NCBI GenBank assembly: GCA_010025655.1
Contig: RGSV01000001.1
Location: 1-20,981, forward strand
Length of the DNA stretch: 20,981 bases
Direction of reading: 5' to 3'
DNA from: Acidimicrobiia bacterium
GTDB lineage: Bacteria > Actinomycetota > Acidimicrobiia > Acidimicrobiales > Ilumatobacteraceae
A program made the position numbers and the translations under genes. A model generated the notes under the pieces. It saw only the letters and a list, made by a program, of their open reading frames with translations. It did no database searches and had not been told where the DNA came from. Each line of letters starts with the position of its first letter. Within the stretch, counting starts at the first letter, position 1. Positions 15,756 through 20,981 of the stretch are shown in pieces.

Positions 15756-17375
15756 CTAGCGGCGAGTCGAGCGCGCCTTTCGCGGAGATTTTCTCGCATT
15801 CAAGAGGTTCCTCGCATGTTCCACGGCAGATTCCACCGCAAGATCGCCCGACAACATACGCGCCACCTCGTCGACTCGTTCGTCGTCGCGCAGGGTTCGC
15901 GCCGTGGCAAAGGTGATGCCCTTGCGCACTTCTTTGGCAATCGCCACCTGGTGCGCCGCCTGTGCCGCCACCTGCGCCAAGTGCGTGACTACCAAAACTT
16001 GGTGTCGCGCCCCAAGGTCAGCGAGCGCATCAGCGACCGCTACCGCCGCTGCACCACCGATACCGGCGTCGACTTCGTCGAAGACAAGTGTCGCTGGTGC
16101 CTGCGTCAACACCAATCGCAGGGCCAGCATCGCCCGCGCCAGCTCGCCACCCGACGCCACTCTGGCCAGGGCGGCTGGTTCACTACCAGGGTTGGCCGCC
16201 ATGAGGAAGGTCACCTCGTCACCTGCTGGGTCGCCCACCGCGTCAGCACCTACCTGCACCTGCACGCGCGCACCCGCCAAGGCGAGCCGTGCGAGATGGC
16301 CTTCGACTTCCTTCGCCAGCCGGGGTGCCGCCTTCTCGCGGGCGGCCCGCACTCGCGCCGCTTGCTTCTGCACTTCGGCGAGTGCAGCTTGTCGACGGCG
16401 ATCGAGCTCACCCGCGCGCGCTTCCCACGATTCGAGTTCGGCCAGACGCGCTGCCGACTCTGCCCCATAAGCGATCACTGCCGCAACATCGTCGCCATAT
16501 TTGCGGCGCAGGTCAAAGAGCAGTTGACGACGTTCAACCAGTGCGGCCAGTCGCTGTGGATCTTCATCGACCTCATCGAGCACCCGTCGCATGTCGTCGG
16601 CAAGGTCGGCCACCAACGCTTGCAGCTCACGAATGCGTTCTGCGTGCTCACGCATCGCCTCGCCACGACCGAGTGCCGCCGTGCCCGCTGCAAGTCGGTC
16701 GACTGCACCGTCATCATCGACGAGTGCGGCAATCGCAGCGCGCAGCGACTCGCGATGACTCTCGGCACCCTGCAAGAGGTCAATCTGGCGCTCGAGCGAT
16801 GCATCTTCGTCGGGGTCGTCGAGGTGTGCGTTGCGAATCTCGTCAACCTGAAAACGCAGCAGGTCAACCTCACGTGCCCGTGCGCGCTCGTCGCCGCCCA
16901 TAGTCGCGAGGGCCGCATCAACTTCGGTTAGCACGGCCCGAGCGGTGCGCAGCGGTTCGAGGTTGACTTCTGCATAGGCGTCGAGCGCCGCGCGTTGGGC
17001 AGCGGCACCGAGCAGGCTCTGGTGTTCGTGCTGACCATGAATGTCGACGAGGTCTGCCCCGAACTCCGCCAGTGTGGCGACGGTCGCGAGCCGCCCGTCG
17101 ACATAGGCCCGCGAGCGGCCGTCGCGCGGCACTACTCGACACAAGACTCGATCGGTGCCATCGCCCAGCACGAAACGCCCCTCGACGCGCAACTCATCGG
17201 CACCCGCGCGCACCATAGATGCATCAGCGCGTTGACCCACCAGCAAATTGATCGCCTCGACGATCATCGTCTTGCCGGCACCAGTCTCACCGGTCAACAC
17301 CGTCAGCCCGTCACCGAAGACGACGGTGACCTCGTCAATGACGCCGAGTTGCTCGATGCGCAGCTCGACCAGCAT
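15756..17375 (-). CDS. recN: DNA repair protein RecN
   Basis: A 539-residue SMC-like ATPase involved in double-strand break repair. Walker A GETGAGKT is at 29-36 right after MLVELRIEQLGVIDEV, a typical RecN opening. The Q-loop region VDIHGQHEHQSLL follows, then a long Ala/Glu/Arg-rich coiled coil. The C-terminal lobe has ASGGELARAMLALRL (signature) and LVFDEVDAGIGG (Walker B), with VTHLAQVAAQA after it. ATG at 17375 has GAGGG six bases upstream; the open frame before it has no family similarity. The Arg/Lys-rich end (NARKSPRKARSTRR) may touch DNA. nadK lies 37 bases upstream and pyrG 71 bases downstream. The tlyA-nadK-recN order is a classic actinobacterial and firmicute arrangement. Confidence 0.96.
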   Translation of the reverse strand: MLVELRIEQLGVIDEVTVVFGDGLTVLTGETGAGKTMIVEAINLLVGQRADASMVRAGADELRVEGRFVLGDGTDRVLCRVVPRDGRSRAYVDGRLATVATLAEFGADLVDIHGQHEHQSLLGAAAQRAALDAYAEVNLEPLRTARAVLTEVDAALATMGGDERARAREVDLLRFQVDEIRNAHLDDPDEDASLERQIDLLQGAESHRESLRAAIAALVDDDGAVDRLAAGTAALGRGEAMREHAERIRELQALVADLADDMRRVLDEVDEDPQRLAALVERRQLLFDLRRKYGDDVAAVIAYGAESAARLAELESWEARAGELDRRRQAALAEVQKQAARVRAAREKAAPRLAKEVEGHLARLALAGARVQVQVGADAVGDPAGDEVTFLMAANPGSEPAALARVASGGELARAMLALRLVLTQAPATLVFDEVDAGIGGAAAVAVADALADLGARHQVLVVTHLAQVAAQAAHQVAIAKEVRKGITFATARTLRDDERVDEVARMLSGDLAVESAVEHARNLLNARKSPRKARSTRR

Positions 17376-17412
17376 CGTCAGCCCTCGAGCCCGAACTTGC
17401 CGCTCGGCACGC

Positions 17413-18270
17413 TCAGTCTCCGAGCCCGAACTTCGAGCGCAGAATCTGGTGGAACTTCGGTGGCGCGAAGCGCACGAAGTTCGCGGTGCATGAATCGGGA
17501 GCAAATTCGACGGTGTCTCCCTCACCAAGACTGATGACGCGTCGACCATCAATCGAAACATCGACAGGTCGGGTGCCTGCCACCTTCATCGCCAAATGTT
17601 CGGCTGGGTCGAGCACCAACGATCTGTCAAAGTTCATGTGCGGAGAAACCGGCGTCACCACCATGGCGCGATGCCGCGGCGAGACCACCGGGCCGCGTGC
17701 CGACATCGAGTAGGCCGTCGAACCCGTCGGCGTCGCGATTATCACGCCGTCGGCCGAATACCGTTCGAACAACTCATGATTCACGACCACGTCGATCCAC
17801 ACGGTGTGGCCTGACTGGCTCTTTTCAAGCACTGCCTCGTTCAGCGCTCGCCACGTCATCGTCGAACCGCCTTGTTTCGTCACCGTGACCGACAGCAACA
17901 TTCGCTCGTCGATGAGGTAATCACGGCCCGCCACGCCCGACAGCGTCTTCGTCACCGCGTCGAGGGCTGCTGCGACGTTCACCTCGGTGAGATAACCGAG
18001 CACCCCGACATTGACGCCGAGCACCGGCACTGGCGCGCCTTCCAACATGCTCACGGCGCGCAATACCGTGCCGTCGCCGCCGAGCACCACAACGAGATCA
18101 GCATCGCTCGCGGCACGATCGTTCGCAAGTTCAGGGATGCCATGCGCGTCGGCATCTTGTCTGCACAACCACAGGTGATGACCGCTCGACTGCAGCATCT
18201 CGCGCAACTTCGTGAGCAATGGCTTGACCTCGCTGCGGGTGTGGTGCGCCACCACGAGCAGGTTCGCCAT
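17413..18270 (-). CDS. nadK: NAD kinase
   Basis: A 285-residue ATP-NAD kinase that makes NADP. The GGDGT motif is at 64-68 in VVLGGDGTVLRA, followed by GVNVGVLGYL, LNEAVLEK (Asn-Glu pair) and TPTGSTAYSMSARGPVVSP. These are the conserved NAD/ATP-binding elements in the usual order. ATG at 18270 is chosen since MANLLVVAHHTR matches the family start; a longer frame would run into tlyA. It begins ten bases after the tlyA stop. Length is normal. Cytosolic enzyme; assignment secure. Confidence 0.96.
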   Translation of the reverse strand: MANLLVVAHHTRSEVKPLLTKLREMLQSSGHHLWLCRQDADAHGIPELANDRAASDADLVVVLGGDGTVLRAVSMLEGAPVPVLGVNVGVLGYLTEVNVAAALDAVTKTLSGVAGRDYLIDERMLLSVTVTKQGGSTMTWRALNEAVLEKSQSGHTVWIDVVVNHELFERYSADGVIIATPTGSTAYSMSARGPVVSPRHRAMVVTPVSPHMNFDRSLVLDPAEHLAMKVAGTRPVDVSIDGRRVISLGEGDTVEFAPDSCTANFVRFAPPKFHQILRSKFGLGD

Positions 18271-18280
18271 GGTGTTCAGG

Positions 18281-19051
18281 CTATTGAGCAGCCCTGTGCT
18301 TACGAGCCCGCAACCAGTGCTCGCGATTACCCGCCGGCCCAGGTACCGCAGACTCGACGTCAGCCACCACGCGCGCACCGGCCACCTCAAGTGCATTGCG
18401 CACCGTAGCGATACAACGTTCGCGCACGACCGGGTCACTGATGACTCCGTGACCACGATCGACTTCCTCTTTGCGTGCTTCAAATTGCGGCTTTACCAAC
18501 ACGAGCAGTTCGCCACCTGCGCGCACGGCCGCAACGAGGTCGTTCACCACCACGGTGAGCGAGATGAAAGAGAGGTCTGCCACGACGAGGTCGACGTCAG
18601 CAGTGATCTCACCGGCGGCAACAAGTGCTGTGAGTTCGCGCACGTTGACGCCATCTCGCACCGTGACCCGCGGATCGCCAGCGATACGCGGATGCAAGAG
18701 GCCCCGACCCACGTCGCACGCCACGACATGTGCAGCCCCGCGTTGCAGCAGACAGTCGACAAACCCTCCCGTTGATGCTCCGGCGTCGAGCACACGGCTT
18801 TCGGCGACGGCTACGGAGTCACCGAGTGCATCGAAGTGTGCGAGAGCAGCTTCAAGCTTGAGACCGCCGCGGCTCACGAATCGTTCGACGTCGAGCACAA
18901 CCAGGCGGTCGGTTTCGGCGACCTGCCGTGCGTGGTTCAACACCGGTGCCCCATTCACTGTTACTCGATCGTCATCGATGAGCGCCGTCGCTTCTTCACG
19001 ACTGCGCGCCAACCCGGCGACGACGAGCGCTTCGTCGACTCGTTTACGCAC
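18281..19051 (-). CDS. tlyA: TlyA-family rRNA (cytidine-2'-O)-methyltransferase
   Basis: A 256-residue protein with an N-terminal S4 RNA-binding domain (RVDEALVVAGLARSREEATALI, residues 4-25 onward) and an FtsJ/RrmJ methyltransferase domain. The SAM motif DAGASTGGF is at 89-97. The catalytic tetrad can be read as Lys65 in SRGGLK, Asp159 in VVADLSF, Lys187 in LVKPQFE and Glu244 in GNREHW. Mycobacterial TlyA methylates 16S and 23S rRNA cytidines and affects capreomycin susceptibility. This is known for that homologue, inferred here. GTG at 19051 overlaps the end of the HAD gene by eight bases, so the two are coupled. Confidence 0.94.
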   Translation of the reverse strand: MRKRVDEALVVAGLARSREEATALIDDDRVTVNGAPVLNHARQVAETDRLVVLDVERFVSRGGLKLEAALAHFDALGDSVAVAESRVLDAGASTGGFVDCLLQRGAAHVVACDVGRGLLHPRIAGDPRVTVRDGVNVRELTALVAAGEITADVDLVVADLSFISLTVVVNDLVAAVRAGGELLVLVKPQFEARKEEVDRGHGVISDPVVRERCIATVRNALEVAGARVVADVESAVPGPAGNREHWLRARKHRAAQ

Positions 19052-19847
19052 GCAACAGATGGTCGGCAAGACCAGCGAGGTTGTCGAACACGGCGTCGGG
19101 CGCAACGGTGCGGTCATCGGGCGACTCGCTGACTCCAGAGAGCATCAACGCAAATCGTGCCGACACCAATCGAGCGAACGCACCGTCGGTTGAGTCGCGG
19201 TCGCCCGCCATCCACGCCACGCTCAGGTCGTCGATGCCGAGACGTTGGCGCACGAGTTGACCCATCGGCGCAAACGGCTTACCGGCGATAATTGGTCGAA
19301 CGCCTCCAGCTTTGGCAATCGCGGCGAGAAGTGAACCACCGCCGGGGATGAGCCCCGCAGGTGTCGGATAGGTGGGATCATCATTGGTGCCAATCAGTCG
19401 CGCGCCACCGAGAATCGGCGTCACCGCACGAGTCAAACCCTGATAGTCGAAACTCGAGTGGTAGCCAACCATCACGGTGTCGATTTCCACGGCGTGGCGC
19501 GCGAACTCAGCATCATCCATTGGGTCGTCGGTGCGCGCAACGACGACGGCACCCACGGCGCCAATCGCCTCGACGATGCCTGGCCCACCAGCCACCAACA
19601 CCCGCTCGCCAGGCCGCAGCAGCAGAGCAGCGGCTTGCGCTGACGTGCAGACGTCGCCAACGGCTGGTACGCCGATCTTGGCGAGCGCGGCCTCTTGCGT
19701 CGCGAGGGTCGCCGACGAATTATTAGTCACAAAGAGCACCCGGTGACCCGCCTGCCGCAAGCGAGCAATCGCTTCGACGCTTCCGGCAATCGGCTCGTGC
19801 ATCAGCCAGACCACGCCGTCGAGATCGCACAAGACGGGAGACTTCAC
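19044..19847 (-). CDS. HAD-IIA family phosphatase (glycerol-3-phosphate phosphatase-like)
   Basis: From the GTG at 19847 this is a 267-residue HAD-superfamily hydrolase of subfamily IIA. Motif I CDLDGVVW (nucleophile Asp8, acid/base Asp10), motif II TNNSS, the motif III Lys in AGKPF and motif IV GDRDSTD are all present, so it should be active. The IIA group includes NagD and p-nitrophenyl phosphatases. By gene order it matches M. tuberculosis Rv1692, reported to dephosphorylate glycerol 3-phosphate; this substrate is inference. An ATG at 19910 would add 21 residues without family similarity and overlap the divergent DUF1015 start, so GTG 19847 is preferred. A TAGCGT box (minus strand, 19858-19863) lies ten bases upstream. 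Confidence 0.9.
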   Translation of the reverse strand: MKSPVLCDLDGVVWLMHEPIAGSVEAIARLRQAGHRVLFVTNNSSATLATQEAALAKIGVPAVGDVCTSAQAAALLLRPGERVLVAGGPGIVEAIGAVGAVVVARTDDPMDDAEFARHAVEIDTVMVGYHSSFDYQGLTRAVTPILGGARLIGTNDDPTYPTPAGLIPGGGSLLAAIAKAGGVRPIIAGKPFAPMGQLVRQRLGIDDLSVAWMAGDRDSTDGAFARLVSARFALMLSGVSESPDDRTVAPDAVFDNLAGLADHLLRA

Positions 19848-19903
19848 GGCATAACCGACGCTAGTTGGCGCGTCGAACGCCACCGACCTGCCAATCTTGT
19901 CGT

Positions 19904-20981
19904 GTGCCATCCGCAGCTACGGGTCCTGCCTTCTTGCCATTTCGAGCGCTGCGCTATTCGCCACGCGCCGATCTTGCGCGCGTCACTGCCCCGCCCTACG
20001 ACGTGCTGAGCGCCGACGATCGTCGCCGTCTCGCCGAACTCGACCCGTACAACATCGTCGCCATCGATCTGCCCATCAGCGACGACTCGTCTGGTGGCGA
20101 CAACCCCTATGTTGCGGCAGCGAACACCTTGGGCGCTTGGCGTGCCAGCGGAGTTCTCACACATGACACGCGACCTTCGTTCACGCTCTATCGCATGCGC
20201 TTCACCGATGCGAGCGGCGCGCAGCGCAACACCGTTGGCGTAATCGGCGCACTCGAAGTGGTAGACGAAGGTTCGGGGGCGGTCTTGCCGCATGAGCGCA
20301 CCACGCCGAAAGCCAAGACTGATCGGCTCGACCTCACGCGAGCAACGTCGTGCAACCTCTCGCCGGTGTGGGGCCTGTCGCTGCGTGAACAGCTGAGCGA
20401 CGCGCTCGTGGCTGGCGGTGAGCTGCTCGGCGAGTTTCGCGACGACGACGGCGTGACGCATCGGGTCGAGCGAGTTGATGACCCCGCGCGAGTTCGCTCG
20501 ATTGCCTCGCTCGTCTCGTCGGCACCAGTGCTCATCGCCGACGGGCATCACCGTTATGCGATCTCGCGAACGTTTCGCGACGAGTCGCGCGGCACACCGT
20601 TGGCTGAGGCCTCCCGCACGACCATGACCTACGTCGCCGAGTTGGTCGAAAACCAACTCAGCATCGCTGCCATTCATCGGCTGTATCGCAGTGTGACGGT
20701 CGAACAGTTGCGCAATATCTTTTCCGAATCGTTTGTCGTCGAACCAGCCGGACCCATCGATGCTTCGGTGATTGCGACCATGTCGCAACGCGGTTCGCTG
20801 TGCCTGGTTGATCAGTCGTTGCAAGGCTGGTGGCTCTCCCCCAAGCCCGGCGCATTCGCCGGCTTGCGTGACCTCGATAGCGACCGACTTGAAGCAGCCC
20901 TGCGCAGCACCACTCACGACATCGCCTACCAACATGGCTTTCACGAGGTTGCCTCGGTGCTGCGCAGGGCTGCTTCAAGTC
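19904..20981 (+). CDS. DUF1015 family protein, C-terminus cut by the window edge
   Basis: The frame stays open to the window end, giving 359 residues of a family usually near 400-430. Diagnostic segments are PFRALRY at the N-terminus, APPYDVLSADDRRRL, the conserved HERTTPKAKTDRL, and IADGHHRYAISRTF. The DGHHR motif is the best-known mark of the family, whose biochemical role is unknown; it is cytosolic, with no signal peptide. GTG at 19904 is used, giving VPSAATGPAFLPFRALRY. TTG at 19934 (LPFRALRY) is a real alternative and would clear the divergent HAD promoter region. A CAATCT sequence six bases before the GTG is a weak -10 candidate. Confidence 0.9.
   Translation, partial: MPSAATGPAFLPFRALRYSPRADLARVTAPPYDVLSADDRRRLAELDPYNIVAIDLPISDDSSGGDNPYVAAANTLGAWRASGVLTHDTRPSFTLYRMRFTDASGAQRNTVGVIGALEVVDEGSGAVLPHERTTPKAKTDRLDLTRATSCNLSPVWGLSLREQLSDALVAGGELLGEFRDDDGVTHRVERVDDPARVRSIASLVSSAPVLIADGHHRYAISRTFRDESRGTPLAEASRTTMTYVAELVENQLSIAAIHRLYRSVTVEQLRNIFSESFVVEPAGPIDASVIATMSQRGSLCLVDQSLQGWWLSPKPGAFAGLRDLDSDRLEAALRSTTHDIAYQHGFHEVASVLRRAASS

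Noticed and set aside
15816..16931. A 371-codon plus-strand open frame
   Set aside because: It lies opposite recN, which has all ATPase motifs; the translation is rich in Cys, His and Arg with no domain, typical of an antisense shadow.
19844..20944. A 366-codon minus-strand open frame
   Set aside because: It lies opposite the DUF1015 gene, whose family motifs are clear; the minus-strand translation shows no recognisable domain and is a GC-rich shadow frame.

Overview
The window looks like chromosomal DNA of a moderately high-GC actinobacterium (roughly 60% GC by eye). A lineage such as Acidimicrobiia is plausible, but I cannot prove the class without a search. The main argument is gene order. 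The minus-strand run HAD phosphatase - tlyA - nadK - recN - pyrG - Nudix - xerD, then scpA - scpB - rluB, matches in order the Mycobacterium tuberculosis block around Rv1692-Rv1711. Coding density is very high and no gene-free stretch exceeds about 130 bases. I found no tRNA, rRNA, CRISPR array, insertion sequence or phage gene.

Bases 1-5159: a stub of a minus-strand gene (1-57) diverges from a five-gene plus-strand operon. The operon encodes an acyl-CoA synthetase, a glycerophosphodiester phosphodiesterase-family protein, and a complete NitT/TauT-type ABC importer (ATPase, permease, solute-binding lipoprotein). Gaps are 10 and 13 bases, then ATGA and GTGA stop/start overlaps, so the five genes are probably co-expressed. 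The substrate of the importer is unknown.

Bases 5183-9861: a minus-strand phosphoribosyltransferase diverges from a plus-strand AlkA/OGG-like DNA glycosylase that has no ordinary start codon where its similarity begins. The glycosylase runs tail to tail, with a 23-base overlap, into a minus-strand operon ending scpA-scpB-rluB-tyrA-aroA. That operon covers chromosome condensation (ScpAB), rRNA pseudouridylation, and tyrosine and chorismate synthesis.

Bases 11273-12301: scpA and trpS are divergent, with start codons about 40 bases apart. Each start is preceded by a TANNNT -10 box at leaderless spacing.

Bases 12338-19847: a long minus-strand run reads HAD phosphatase, tlyA, nadK, recN, pyrG, Nudix hydrolase, xerD-like recombinase and HD-domain protein. 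Spacing between genes is tight except before recN (37 bases) and pyrG (71 bases). The pyrG gap holds a probable promoter and two inverted repeats. The xerD-like gene lacks about 85 internal residues, including two catalytic positions. The parA gene usually found between xerD and scpA is absent; the HD-domain gene and oppositely oriented trpS sit there instead.

Bases 19904-20981: a DUF1015 gene diverges from the HAD gene and runs off the window.

Most of the window is core housekeeping DNA. The points most worth checking are the shortened XerD, the pyrG leader repeats, the paired leaderless promoters, the missing glycosylase start and the uncharacterised importer operon. I did not find a convincing novel multi-gene system.
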